Assembly (NCBI RefSeq): GCF_030065545.1
Contig: NZ_JASJNC010000006.1
Coordinates: 156,636 to 220,635, forward strand
Source of the DNA: Marinicella marina
GTDB taxonomy: Bacteria; Pseudomonadota; Gammaproteobacteria; Xanthomonadales; Marinicellaceae
Direction of reading: 5' to 3'
Length of the DNA stretch: 64,000 bases
Below, piece by piece: positions 54,014 through 63,007 of the stretch; within the stretch, counting starts at the first letter, position 1; every line of letters starts with the position of its first letter. The translations under genes and the position numbers were made by a program. The notes beneath the pieces were generated by a model. That model saw only the letters and a program-made list of their open reading frames with translations. It ran no database searches and was not told the origin of the DNA.

Positions 54014-55873
54014 ATGCAAAGACTGATTTTATTGCTGGTTTTAATGGGCAGCAGCACCTTGCTGCTGGCTGAAGAATACATCAAGCACTACCACAGTGAC
54101 ATTGAGTTAAAAGCCAACGGCGATGTGTATGTCACTGAAACCATCACCGTTAATGTCGAGCACCACAACATCAAGCGCGGCATTTACCGTGATTTCCCAA
54201 CCATTTATAAAACACCATTGTTGACCAAGTCTACGGTTGATTTTGAGGTGATTTCAGTCACCAGAAACGGTGTGCCAGAGCCACACCACACCGAGCAATT
54301 GTCCAATGGTGTGCGGGTATACATTGGCACCCGGTCACAAATGGTTGAACGTGGTGAACAAACCTATCAGATTAAATACCGCACCAATCGCCAAGTGGCC
54401 TTCATGGATAGCTATGATCGATTTTATTGGAATGTCACAGGCAATGATTGGCGCTTTCGCATGAATCAAGTCACCGCCCAAGTCAGTTTACCGGATGGCG
54501 TTTCAATGGCGATGGTCAACAGTGAGGTTTGGACTGGTTTTGGTGGTGAGAGCAGTGCTGATTTCAACAGTGAAATCAACGACAATGAACTCAAAATCAC
54601 CAGTACCCAACCATTGGCAGCCTACCAAGGCATGACCTTCAGCTTACAAATTCCGAAAGGACATATCATTGACAACAGCAGCTGGTTGTTGGATTTTCTC
54701 AGTGATAACATGATGTGGGTTCTGATGGTGCTGGCATTTTTATCTTTACTGATGTTTTATACCATTGCTTGGAGAGAACATGGCCAGGACCCAGAGCCTG
54801 GAGTGATCATGCCGTTGTTTTATCCGCCCAAAGACTTATCACCTGCTGCCATGCGTTTTGTGATGGAGGAACAAAGCAACCACAAAAACCTCACAGCCGC
54901 CTTGATTAATTTAGCGGTCAAGGGCTATGTCAAACTGAAAAAAATAGGCTCAGGTTACCTGCTTGAAAAACAAGATACGGCTGGAAAACAACTGGAGTCA
55001 ATGTCATCGGGTGAGAAAATCATCATGCGTAAGTTGTTGTCTAATCGCAACAGCATCACCATCAACAAAACTTATGACAAAAAAATCAATAAAACCAACA
55101 GTGAATTGAAACAACACCTGAAAAAAGAGTTCAAAGCCAAGTGCTTTAAGGACAACACCATGCTGGGGGTCTTCGGTATCATGATCAGTGTGGTGATTTT
55201 GATGTTTTATCTGATGCACATGAATATATTTGGCCACCACATATTTTGGGGTATTGGTATTGCTGGCGGGGTTTTGGCTTACGGTCTTTACCAAATATAC
55301 CACTCCTTTAAGAGTCAATTTAACCTCGGCAACTTGGGCTTTGTTGGATACATGCTATACATCGTTTTCAGTGGCAGTGGTTTAAAAATCAGTGGCGATG
55401 TTTTAATACTCGCTGGTTTCTTGGTGGTGATCAACGGTGTATTTATCTGGTTACTCAAATCGCCCACGCCGTTTGGTCGAGAATTGATGGATAAAATCGA
55501 GGGTTTTAAACTGTACCTGTCTACAGCTGAACAACACCGCTTGGATATCATGCACCCACCAGAAATGACACCACAAATCTTTGAGAAATATTTGCCTTAT
55601 GCCATGGCATTGAGTGTGGAGAACCAATGGTCTCAACGATTTGCAAATCATCTCAAAGCATCTGGCTTGGAACAGTCACAGCACGATTACAGCCCCAACT
55701 GGTATTCTGGTGGACGTTTTGACTTGTCCAGTTCTTCCAATAACTTCAGTACTTTGAGTACCGGTATGGCATCCACTGTGTCGGCAGCATCTGTACCGCC
55801 TTCATCCAGTGGTGGCGGTGGTGGTGGCTTTTCCGGCGGTGGCGGCGGTGGCGGTGGCGGTGGCGGTTGGTAA
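54014..55873 (+). CDS. DUF2207 membrane protein with Gly-rich tail
   Basis: A 619-residue protein. After a signal peptide ending LLAEE, residues about 20-225 form the DUF2207 beta-rich extracytoplasmic domain (DIELKANGDVYVTETITV, KRGIYRDFPTIY, FYWNVTGNDW). A helix follows near 235-255, a winged-helix-like cytoplasmic segment (RFVMEEQSNHKNLTAALINLAVKG), further helices near 395-500, and a C-terminal run of about 17 glycines broken by Phe, Ser and Trp. LemA and DUF2207 genes are usually adjacent, as here. Function is unknown. ATG 54014 starts the signal peptide and avoids the longer overlap with lemA. Confidence 0.9.
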   Translation: MQRLILLLVLMGSSTLLLAEEYIKHYHSDIELKANGDVYVTETITVNVEHHNIKRGIYRDFPTIYKTPLLTKSTVDFEVISVTRNGVPEPHHTEQLSNGVRVYIGTRSQMVERGEQTYQIKYRTNRQVAFMDSYDRFYWNVTGNDWRFRMNQVTAQVSLPDGVSMAMVNSEVWTGFGGESSADFNSEINDNELKITSTQPLAAYQGMTFSLQIPKGHIIDNSSWLLDFLSDNMMWVLMVLAFLSLLMFYTIAWREHGQDPEPGVIMPLFYPPKDLSPAAMRFVMEEQSNHKNLTAALINLAVKGYVKLKKIGSGYLLEKQDTAGKQLESMSSGEKIIMRKLLSNRNSITINKTYDKKINKTNSELKQHLKKEFKAKCFKDNTMLGVFGIMISVVILMFYLMHMNIFGHHIFWGIGIAGGVLAYGLYQIYHSFKSQFNLGNLGFVGYMLYIVFSGSGLKISGDVLILAGFLVVINGVFIWLLKSPTPFGRELMDKIEGFKLYLSTAEQHRLDIMHPPEMTPQIFEKYLPYAMALSVENQWSQRFANHLKASGLEQSQHDYSPNWYSGGRFDLSSSSNNFSTLSTGMASTVSAASVPPSSSGGGGGGFSGGGGGGGGGGGW

Positions 55874-55998
55874 AATGCTCGTTTGCGCTAGGCTGAGTGT
55901 TCTTTAGTCAGTTCATAACAGACTAAAAATTAAAATTTTCACTCATGCCCAACCAGCAATTAATTTACAATGATTGTCTTTAACCCAATGACTGAAAA

Positions 55999-57807
55999 AT
56001 GCCCCACATATTCAACCGCCGTGACCTGACTTTCCAACTTTACGAAGTACTTAACTTAGAAAAACTGTGCAACAACAGCTTGTATAGGGATCACCATACT
56101 GATGATTTTGAACAACTGATTGATTTGGTTGAGCGCATGGCTGAAGAACTGTTTCAACCGCACGCAGCCAAGGTCGATGCCAATGAGCCGACATTTAAGG
56201 AGGGTCAAGTAGAGATCATTCCTGAAGTGAAAAAAGCGTTGGATGCCTTTATTGAGTCGGGTTTGCCAGCAGCCAGTTTCAGTTATAGCGAAGGCGGCAT
56301 GCAATTACCTTATGCCGTCACTCAGGCCATGGCTTTTATTTTCGCTGCTGCCAATGTTTCCACTTCGGCCTATCCTTTGTTGTCCTTAGGTGTGGCCAAT
56401 TTACTCAGTGCTTGTGGTTCTGATGAGCAAAAACAAAAATTCTTAAAACCACTGATTGAGGGCCGATATTTTGGCACCATGTGCCTATCCGAAACCCAAG
56501 CAGGCTCGTCATTGGCGGACATCAAAACCCAAGCCGTGCCACAATCAGATGGCAGTTATTTAATTACCGGCAATAAGATGTGGATATCCGGCGGCGAACA
56601 CAATTTAAGTGAAAACATCATCCACATGGTGCTGGCTAAAATCCCTGGTGGCGATGCCGGTGTGAAAGGTATTTCTTTATTCATCGTACCGAAATTCATG
56701 GTCGATGATGCAGGTAGTTTAGGTGCTCGCAATGATGTGGTATTAGCCGGATTGAACCACAAGATGGGCTACCGCGGCACCGTTAATACCGTACTGAATT
56801 TTGGTGAGAACGAAGGTGCTGTTGGTTATTTGGTGGGTGAGGCTGGAAAAGGCTTGAGTTACATGTTTCACATGATGAACGAGGCTCGAATCGCAGTCGG
56901 TTTGGGAGCCACGGCACTGGCTTATACCGGCTATTTACACGCCTTAGATTATGCCACTGACCGCAAACAGGGCAGGCCATTGAATCAAAAAGACCCCAGC
57001 AGCCCAATGGTCCCCATCATTGAGCACACCGATGTCAAACGCATGCTGATCCAACAGAAAAGTTATGCCGAAGGTGGTTTGGCCTTGGGTTTGTATTGTG
57101 CGCAATTGGTCGACCAACAACGCATCGCCATAAGTGAAGGGCAGATGAAGGCAGCCAAAGCGCATGAACTGTTGTTGGATATACTCACACCTATTGCTAA
57201 ATCATGGCCATCTGAATATGGCCTCAAAGCGAACGAACAGGCCATCCAGGTACACGGTGGCTATGGCTACACCCGTGATTACCCCGTGGAACGCTTTTAC
57301 CGTGATAACCGCCTGAACCACATTCATGAAGGCACCAAAGGCATCCAAGGCTTGGACTTGCTCGGTCGCAAAGTCACACAATTTGAAGGTCAATCTACCC
57401 AACTACTGATCCAAGCCATTCAGGCCACCCTGGCTGAAGTCAAAGATCCAGCACTACAGCCCATGGCTGCGGACTTAGCCAGTCACTTGCAGTTGATCAT
57501 TGCCACCACCCAAGGCATGCAAGCACAGATTCCCAATAAAGGCATCGATGCCTACCTGGCCAACGCGTCCCTGTACTTGGATGCCTTTGGTCACGTGGTG
57601 GTGGCATGGATGTGGTTGCAACAAGCCCATACAGCTGTCACTGCCATGAGTGAGGCTGTGAATGATACAGATCGCCAGTTTTATCAAGGCAAAATCAAAA
57701 CCTGCCAATACTTCTTCCGCTATGAGTTACCCAACATCAAACCGGCACTTGAGCTTCTGGCTGAAATGGACACAACATGTATGGATTTTGATTTGGGATT
57801 ATTTTGA
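55999..57807 (+). CDS. Acyl-CoA dehydrogenase, large (about 600-residue) type
   Basis: A 602-residue FAD-dependent acyl-CoA dehydrogenase. It shows CLSETQAGSSLADIKT, GNKMWISGGEHNLSENIIHMVLAK, GLNHKMGYRGT, NEARIAVGLGA, QVHGGYGYTRDYPVERFYRDNR and the catalytic Glu444 in HEGTKGIQ. The extra N- and C-terminal regions place it in the 590-600-residue group that includes DmdC and AcdA-type enzymes. Substrate could be a short acyl-CoA or methylmercaptopropionyl-CoA; sequence alone does not decide. It is monocistronic and ends at a 12-base hairpin. Before it, 55874-55998 contains no recognised element. Confidence 0.93.
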   Translation: MPHIFNRRDLTFQLYEVLNLEKLCNNSLYRDHHTDDFEQLIDLVERMAEELFQPHAAKVDANEPTFKEGQVEIIPEVKKALDAFIESGLPAASFSYSEGGMQLPYAVTQAMAFIFAAANVSTSAYPLLSLGVANLLSACGSDEQKQKFLKPLIEGRYFGTMCLSETQAGSSLADIKTQAVPQSDGSYLITGNKMWISGGEHNLSENIIHMVLAKIPGGDAGVKGISLFIVPKFMVDDAGSLGARNDVVLAGLNHKMGYRGTVNTVLNFGENEGAVGYLVGEAGKGLSYMFHMMNEARIAVGLGATALAYTGYLHALDYATDRKQGRPLNQKDPSSPMVPIIEHTDVKRMLIQQKSYAEGGLALGLYCAQLVDQQRIAISEGQMKAAKAHELLLDILTPIAKSWPSEYGLKANEQAIQVHGGYGYTRDYPVERFYRDNRLNHIHEGTKGIQGLDLLGRKVTQFEGQSTQLLIQAIQATLAEVKDPALQPMAADLASHLQLIIATTQGMQAQIPNKGIDAYLANASLYLDAFGHVVVAWMWLQQAHTAVTAMSEAVNDTDRQFYQGKIKTCQYFFRYELPNIKPALELLAEMDTTCMDFDLGLF

Positions 57808-57819
57808 ACTGAATCATTG

Positions 57820-57849
57820 ACCCAACTGGCCTGAATGGGCCAGTTGGGT
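57820..57849. terminator. Perfect 12-bp hairpin between convergent genes
   Basis: ACCCAACTGGCC and GGCCAGTTGGGT pair perfectly around TGAATG, in the 57-base gap between the acyl-CoA dehydrogenase and the convergent secreted-protein gene. A T5 run follows 12 bases later on the + strand. It probably ends both transcripts, although it lacks an adjacent U tract. Confidence 0.7.
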
Positions 57850-57864
57850 TCTACAGGATCGTTT

Positions 57865-59001
57865 TTAATCCTCGAAATCATCCGCAAAAATCAAATCGAT
57901 GATGCCATCGTACCTGACTTCACCAAATAAAGCCGGCTTGGCGCCGCTACAATGTTGTTCAAAAGTAGCAATGAAAGATTCAACATCGCCATTGGTGTTG
58001 TATTCAACAGTCAAAATATCGAAACGACCGGTCAAGGTGTTACAACCTCGGCCAGCGCCTGACACACTCAAACCAGGTTCACTGGCATCTTGAAAAGGGA
58101 AACGTGTTGCCATTTCATAGGAGCCAACCGCCAGTGGTACTTCGTTCGGTGCCGCAAAGTCTAAAGTCCAATTGTCAGCGCCATTGAAACGGATGGTTAC
58201 ACCATTATCAAAATTCCTATCGGCAGTCAACGTGCCATCAACTAAAAATAATTCTTGGAATTGGCCCTGACCAATATAGTCGCCTTGTTCAGAATCTAAA
58301 ACCAAGAAAGTATCATTAAAATAATTATCACAGGCATCTCCAATGCCATCTTTGTCTGTGTCATTTTGATCCAAATTTGCGGTACTGATACAGTTATCAA
58401 TGGTGTTGGCTACGGTGTCATCATCATCATCTGGAACTGGTGGAAAAGTATCACCTGTGATGTTGAATCTGACTTCGCCACTCAGTGCTGGTGCATCAAT
58501 TGACTCACAATGCTGCACGAAATCAGCAGCAAAGTAAACGACATCATCGTTGCCATCCACCATCACATCCAAAACAGTAAATTCACCGAATGATTGGTTA
58601 CAACCGCGACCAAAACCAGTGGCGCTCAAGCCCGGAACCCGCGGTGATTGAAATGGAAATCTTGTGGCTCCAGGGTAGGGACCAATGATGAAATCAGCAT
58701 CTTGTTTCGGTGCAAAGTTCATGGTGAAAGATCCCGGAGGGCCGTTAAAACTGATGGTCACGCCATCATCAAAATTGGTGGATGCAGTGAAAGTACCATC
58801 GTTCTCATCAAATTCATACGTTTGACCTTGACCAATATAGTCACCAGGCTCGCTGACCATATCTAAAGATGTTTGTTGGGCAGCTGTTGTCAAAGAGACA
58901 AGCAGCATAATCACGCCAACAATGGCAGCTTTTGATTTGTTTGTTTCTAGATGTGTTTGGGTGTTTTCTTTGTAAAAAAACGTGAATTTGTTTTTGATCA
59001 T
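57865..59001 (-). CDS. Secreted protein with two homologous domains joined by a thrombospondin-3 Ca-binding repeat
   Basis: A 378-residue exported protein. Two copies of a beta-rich domain of about 130 residues begin SEPGDYIGQGQ and SEQGDYIGQGQ and share GVTI-FNG, ATRFPFQ, GLS-GRGCN and a QHC motif; each copy has two cysteines likely to pair. The copies are joined by VPDDDDDTVANTIDNCIS and NDTDKDGIGDACDN, a thrombospondin type 3 calcium-binding unit. The C-terminus ends IFADDFED, an acidic-aromatic tail seen on other secreted proteins of related bacteria. The signal peptide has an unusually long polar start of about 27 residues. ATG 59001 follows GGAG; ATG 59013 has no ribosome site. Function unknown. 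Confidence 0.82.
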   Translation of the reverse strand: MIKNKFTFFYKENTQTHLETNKSKAAIVGVIMLLVSLTTAAQQTSLDMVSEPGDYIGQGQTYEFDENDGTFTASTNFDDGVTISFNGPPGSFTMNFAPKQDADFIIGPYPGATRFPFQSPRVPGLSATGFGRGCNQSFGEFTVLDVMVDGNDDVVYFAADFVQHCESIDAPALSGEVRFNITGDTFPPVPDDDDDTVANTIDNCISTANLDQNDTDKDGIGDACDNYFNDTFLVLDSEQGDYIGQGQFQELFLVDGTLTADRNFDNGVTIRFNGADNWTLDFAAPNEVPLAVGSYEMATRFPFQDASEPGLSVSGAGRGCNTLTGRFDILTVEYNTNGDVESFIATFEQHCSGAKPALFGEVRYDGIIDLIFADDFED

Positions 59002-59226
59002 ATTTGACTCCATGTGTTTTTGGTTGGTGTGCTGATTGACAGCCTCGGTAATCCTTTAAAGTGCAAGACCCATTAAAATTGAATAAATCTGGGTTTGGCA
59101 CTGATTCGAAAGCTGAATGTAATCTAATTAAACAGTAATTACAATCAGAATAAGAAAAACGGCATGAATAATTCAAAAACCTGAATCATCAGTGGTTAAT
59201 TATTTGGTAAGTTTTTGTTGAGTCTT

Positions 59227-59264
59227 TAAGAGTTGGTTGAAGGGATGCATGTCCCTGATTAGTT
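59227..59264 (+). repeat. REP-like palindromic repeat, copy A
   Basis: TAAGAGTTGGTTGAAGGGATGCA-type sequence with the tetranucleotide GTTG at 59236-59239 directly before the dyad AGGGA-TGCATG-TCCCT. A tetranucleotide at the foot of a short palindrome is the form of REP elements served by RAYT transposases. It is related to copies B and C at 62475-62538. The 59014-59226 stretch before it shows no gene. Confidence 0.7.
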
Positions 59265-61314
59265 CACTCAGACTGATGCCAGAGGTAACACCACCTCTTG
59301 GACTTACGATGCATTGAGTCGAGTGACCAGCCGAACCTTACCGATGGGCGAATTCGAGTCCTACACCTATGATGCGGTGGGCAATCGAATCAGTAAGACT
59401 GACTTTAATGGTGACACCACCACTTATGAGTACAACAACCTGAATCAGTTGGTGTTAACCACCTACAGTGATTTCACCACAGTGGCAAACACTTATACCA
59501 TCACTGGTCAGATGGAAACAGTCACAGAAGTCAATGGCACCACCAGTTATTCTTACGATAGCCAGGACCGATTGATTCGCATTGATTACCCAACTGGTAA
59601 CTACATCGAGTACAGCTATGATTTGAATGGTAACAAAACAGAAGTAACAACAGCCAATCAAACCGTAACCAACACCTATGATGAACTGAACCGATTAAAA
59701 ACTGTTACAGACAGTTCGGGTACCACCACTTATACCTACGATGCGGTGGGTAACCGTGCCTCACAAATCAACGCCAATGGCACCGTGGCAACTTACAGTT
59801 ACGATGCTTTGAATCGCCTTGAGGACTTGGTGCACACTGACAGCTTAAACGTTGAAATTGCCAGTTATTCCTACGAACTGGGCCCCAATGGCAACCGTCT
59901 GAGCCTGACTGAAGGCACCGGCCGCTTGGTTGAGTATGGTTATGATGCACTGTATCGATTAGAAACTGAAACCGTGACCGATGCCATCAATGGCAATCAC
60001 TTCAGCCAGTGGTCATACGATGCGGTGGGTAATCGTTTACAACAGGACATTGATGGTGTCGTGACCACATACACTTATAACGACAACGATCATTTGCTGA
60101 CAGAAACCGAAAATGGAATTATTACCAGTTATGTCTATGATGCCAATGGTAATACTTTGACTAAAACTGTTGGTGCTGCACTGGATGCTGAGTATACCTA
60201 CTCAAAAGACAACCGCATGTTGACGGCCAATACCAATGGCTCAAGCATCAGTTACACCTATGATGCCGGTGGTATCAGGCAGTCACAGACTGTGGATAGC
60301 GTCATAACGCATTACTTGGTAGACCCCAACAGGTCATACCACCAAGTACTGGAAGAACAAGATGATCTGTTCTTGCCACAGGTGCTTTACACCTATGGTG
60401 ATGATTTGATCAATCAGACCAATGACCAAGGTGTGCATACTTTTGGGTATGATGGGTTAGGTTCTACCAGAATCTTGACTGACCAAACTGGCGCTGTGGT
60501 TAATAGCTATGGTTACCAAGCTTTTGGTGAGTTGGATTATGAATACGGCTCCGTTGAGAATAACTACCTGTTTACCGGTGAGCAGTATGATAATAATGTG
60601 GGTTTTTATTATTTGCGGGCACGATATTATAATCCGGAGATAGGCAGGTTCAGTCAGATGGATGTGTTTCCGGGGATGCAGTTTGAGCCGAAGTCATTAC
60701 ATAAGTATTTGTATACGCACGCGGATCCGGTTAATAATATTGATCCTAGTGGGTATTTCAGTTCTTTGGTTGAAGTAGGTGCATCAGCAGCTGTGGCTGG
60801 TATTATTACCGCTTATGCTGTATATACGTATAATAAATTTTTTAACGCAGGAGCTGCCAATTGGGATGATGATGACTGGAGTAGGCCGGGAAGTGATGGA
60901 TGGTTAATTGTTGTTGCGAGTAGATTAACTAGTTCGCAAATATCGCAAAGAGTGCGGGATCAAATTAATGAAGATGACTCTAGTCAATACGAGTATTTTC
61001 ATGGCACGGACATAACGACAGCAGTGTACTTGTTGAACAAAGGACCAATATACATTGATACGTCTAATTGTAATTGGGATGCTTCATGTGGAGGGTTTTA
61101 TCTGGCCGATAACAGAGGTGATGCGGAACATTTTGCAGTATTTACTCAATCAGGTGTAAGGGATGGTGCTGTCGTACAATATACATTTTCGGCATTTGCT
61201 AATCAGGTAATTAGAGGAGTTTCTGTTTTTGAACCTATACCTGTAGCAACTAATCAAGGACAGGCATCGATTAAAGAGATCCAGCTGAATCTTTTAAGGG
61301 TATTGAGTGCTTAA
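59263..61314 (+). CDS. 5'-truncated RHS repeat protein with ADP-ribosyltransferase-like C-terminal tip
   Basis: The open frame starts after a stop at 59260, yet RHS sequence (ARGNTTSWTYDALSRVT) is already present, so the normal N-terminus is missing. TTG 59314 would be the first usual start. About 480 residues of YD repeats (YTYDAVGNR-type) follow, ending in the core closing region YYLRARYYNPEIGRFSQMD and KYLYTHADPVNNIDPSGY. The tip after that contains EYFHGTD, GGFYLAD and DAEHFA, resembling ADP-ribosyltransferase folds of polymorphic toxins. The tip is more AT-rich than the repeats. No signal, VgrG or delivery gene is present. No obvious immunity gene follows before 61456. It is bordered by the REP-like copy A. 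Confidence 0.85.
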   Translation, partial: FTQTDARGNTTSWTYDALSRVTSRTLPMGEFESYTYDAVGNRISKTDFNGDTTTYEYNNLNQLVLTTYSDFTTVANTYTITGQMETVTEVNGTTSYSYDSQDRLIRIDYPTGNYIEYSYDLNGNKTEVTTANQTVTNTYDELNRLKTVTDSSGTTTYTYDAVGNRASQINANGTVATYSYDALNRLEDLVHTDSLNVEIASYSYELGPNGNRLSLTEGTGRLVEYGYDALYRLETETVTDAINGNHFSQWSYDAVGNRLQQDIDGVVTTYTYNDNDHLLTETENGIITSYVYDANGNTLTKTVGAALDAEYTYSKDNRMLTANTNGSSISYTYDAGGIRQSQTVDSVITHYLVDPNRSYHQVLEEQDDLFLPQVLYTYGDDLINQTNDQGVHTFGYDGLGSTRILTDQTGAVVNSYGYQAFGELDYEYGSVENNYLFTGEQYDNNVGFYYLRARYYNPEIGRFSQMDVFPGMQFEPKSLHKYLYTHADPVNNIDPSGYFSSLVEVGASAAVAGIITAYAVYTYNKFFNAGAANWDDDDWSRPGSDGWLIVVASRLTSSQISQRVRDQINEDDSSQYEYFHGTDITTAVYLLNKGPIYIDTSNCNWDASCGGFYLADNRGDAEHFAVFTQSGVRDGAVVQYTFSAFANQVIRGVSVFEPIPVATNQGQASIKEIQLNLLRVLSA

Positions 61315-61455
61315 AAATGATTGTTCAAGGCGTTAATCGAGTGCGTTTTTATGCTGGCTTGATTTGATTGGACTTTTTAGGGTGTTTAGCTGATTTTCGA
61401 CCGAGCTAGACGGTTGCAGACAGAATCTGCTGATTCGTATTTGATGGTTTTTTAG

Positions 61456-62403
61456 CTACTCCAGAGCAGGAACAAGTTTAATTCCAAGCGTCCATTTGCG
61501 CTTGGTTTTGGCAGAGTATTCCTTGAGTTGTTGAGCAGTTCCTACAGCCGAAAATCCAATGGATTTAAAGCCTTTCAATTCATCTAGCCAATCATCGGGA
61601 TTTATGCCAATTTGATCGATGGCCTTGGCTGTTTTTTCAGAAATAAAACCATGTTTATCAGCTCGCAAACATCTACCGGTTTCATCGACTAAACTGATGT
61701 AGCTAGAAAAATAAAAGGGTAGTTCATTATCACCTTTGCCAAAGCCTGAAAGCCATGTGTTTGAATGCTCAATTCGTTCTTTGATAGATGTATAATTTGA
61801 ACCCTTTAAATCTTGAGCCATGGCTGCTCTGATAGGATTCAAATCAACGTAACACATGCAGGTTAGCAAAGCGCGCTCATCAAGCAATGCTTGGCTTTTG
61901 AACCTACTTTCCCAGAAATGTCCTGTGCATTTATCTTCTTCATTGGCCATCCTGGCGACATACTCATTGATCGACTTCATATACCAAGATACAGACATCA
62001 ATCTGGAACGGTATTCAGCCACATATTCCTTTACTCGCCTGATTTCAGCTTCGGTGTTGATTTCACCCTTCAGATAGCGGTCACAAAGCACAGGTAGTGA
62101 GTATAACGAACACCAAGTCATAAGGACTTGAGTGGCGTTCCATTCTTCAGTTGAATTAACCTTCAGAACAATGTGAAAATGGTTCGACATTATGGCATAT
62201 GAACATACATCAATTGCAAAGACTGATGTCACCTGTTTGATACGATCAATAAGCCACCCACGGCGGTGCTCGAAAGACTTTCCGGTGACTTTATCCTCAC
62301 CACAAAGAAAGGCGCGTCGAACGCATCTTGAGACGACATGGTAATAGGGCGTTTCCTCGATACAAATTTGCTGGTTTCGGGCAATAGTCATACAAAATTC
62401 CAT
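61456..62403 (-). CDS. REP-associated tyrosine transposase (RAYT/TnpA-REP, Y1 family)
   Basis: A 315-residue IS200/IS605-like transposase of the chromosomal REP-associated kind. It has YYHVVSRCVRRAFLCGED, the HUH metal motif in MSNHFHIVLK, WYMKSINEYVARMAN, CTGHFWESRFKSQALLDERALL and MCYVDLNPIRAAM. These are diagnostic of the family, which nicks and joins single-stranded REP DNA. Its 5' end lies 71 bases from REP-like copy B, the usual close spacing. ATG 62391 is an alternative start. The 61315-61455 gap holds only a weak dyad (GCAGA/TCTGC at about 61415-61430). Confidence 0.9.
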   Translation of the reverse strand: MEFCMTIARNQQICIEETPYYHVVSRCVRRAFLCGEDKVTGKSFEHRRGWLIDRIKQVTSVFAIDVCSYAIMSNHFHIVLKVNSTEEWNATQVLMTWCSLYSLPVLCDRYLKGEINTEAEIRRVKEYVAEYRSRLMSVSWYMKSINEYVARMANEEDKCTGHFWESRFKSQALLDERALLTCMCYVDLNPIRAAMAQDLKGSNYTSIKERIEHSNTWLSGFGKGDNELPFYFSSYISLVDETGRCLRADKHGFISEKTAKAIDQIGINPDDWLDELKGFKSIGFSAVGTAQQLKEYSAKTKRKWTLGIKLVPALE

Positions 62404-62474
62404 GTAAAAACTATATTTTCAGCAATTGGTGGCCAATTATCTGTGGCAAAACTCTGATGAGCGTGTAAGAATTT

Positions 62475-62506
62475 GTTGAAAGGGATGCCTGTCCTTGATT
62501 AATTTG
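62475..62506 (+). repeat. REP-like palindromic repeat, copy B
   Basis: A 32-base unit with GTTG, then the dyad AAGGGA-TGCCTG-TCCTT and TGATTAATT. It is repeated directly and exactly by copy C, apart from the last base, and resembles copy A with a few changes. The upstream context TAAGAATTT also matches that of copy A. Confidence 0.8.
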
Positions 62507-62538
62507 GTTGAAAGGGATGCCTGTCCTTGATTAATTTT
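62507..62538 (+). repeat. REP-like palindromic repeat, copy C (tandem with B)
   Basis: Direct tandem duplicate of copy B with a 32-base period. Lipase-like coding sequence begins immediately after it, so this copy marks a rearrangement junction, just as copy A marks the start of the truncated RHS sequence. Confidence 0.8.
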
Positions 62539-63007
62539 TAAAGAAATATTTGTAGATGGTATAGCTAATGTATCACAGTCTATTTTCTTAACTTTTCAAT
62601 ATGATGAGATTGAACAAATGGTGATTGATTTATCTAATCGTGCACATGAGTTAGGTGTTAATTTGTCTTTCACAGGTCACTCTCTAGGTGGTGGATTAGC
62701 TAGTTTTGCTTCTTTATTAACAGGTAGAGAAGCAACTACGTTTAATGCTGCTGGTCTAGGTTTCTACTATCAAATTCAAACAGGTCTAACTAACCTTGAA
62801 AATTCTTATAATCAAGATGAACTTATTAATGCATTATTTGTGCAGGGTGAAGTATTGAGCAGGTTTCAGGACAGCATTCCTGGAATAGCCAATGCAATAG
62901 GGAAAAGGACTCAATTAGTTCGTGGTTCTAGTGATTGGTCGTTCAAACAACATGGTATTGGTAATGTTTGCAAATCCTTAGGTAAGGAGTGTAATTATGG
63001 AAACTAA
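62531..63007 (+). pseudogene. 5'-truncated class-3 lipase toxin fragment
   Basis: The frame opens after a stop at 62528 and immediately reads as lipase sequence (FVDGIANVSQSIF); ATG 62618 is only an internal Met without a ribosome site. The nucleophile elbow GHSLGGGLASFA is intact with Ser in the GHSLGG motif, and a His occurs in FKQHGIGN near the end, but the N-terminal part with the FRGT-type strand and oxyanion region is lost. Such lipase_3 domains occur as C-terminal tips of RHS and type VI effectors. Its end overlaps the lipoprotein gene by 11 bases, the usual toxin-immunity overlap. Probably a non-functional remnant. Confidence 0.7.

Noticed and set aside
59014..59226. A gene between the secreted protein and the RHS fragment
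   Set aside because: No frame of useful length with a ribosome site; sequence is AT-rich with no family-like content and likely holds only the promoter of the minus-strand gene.
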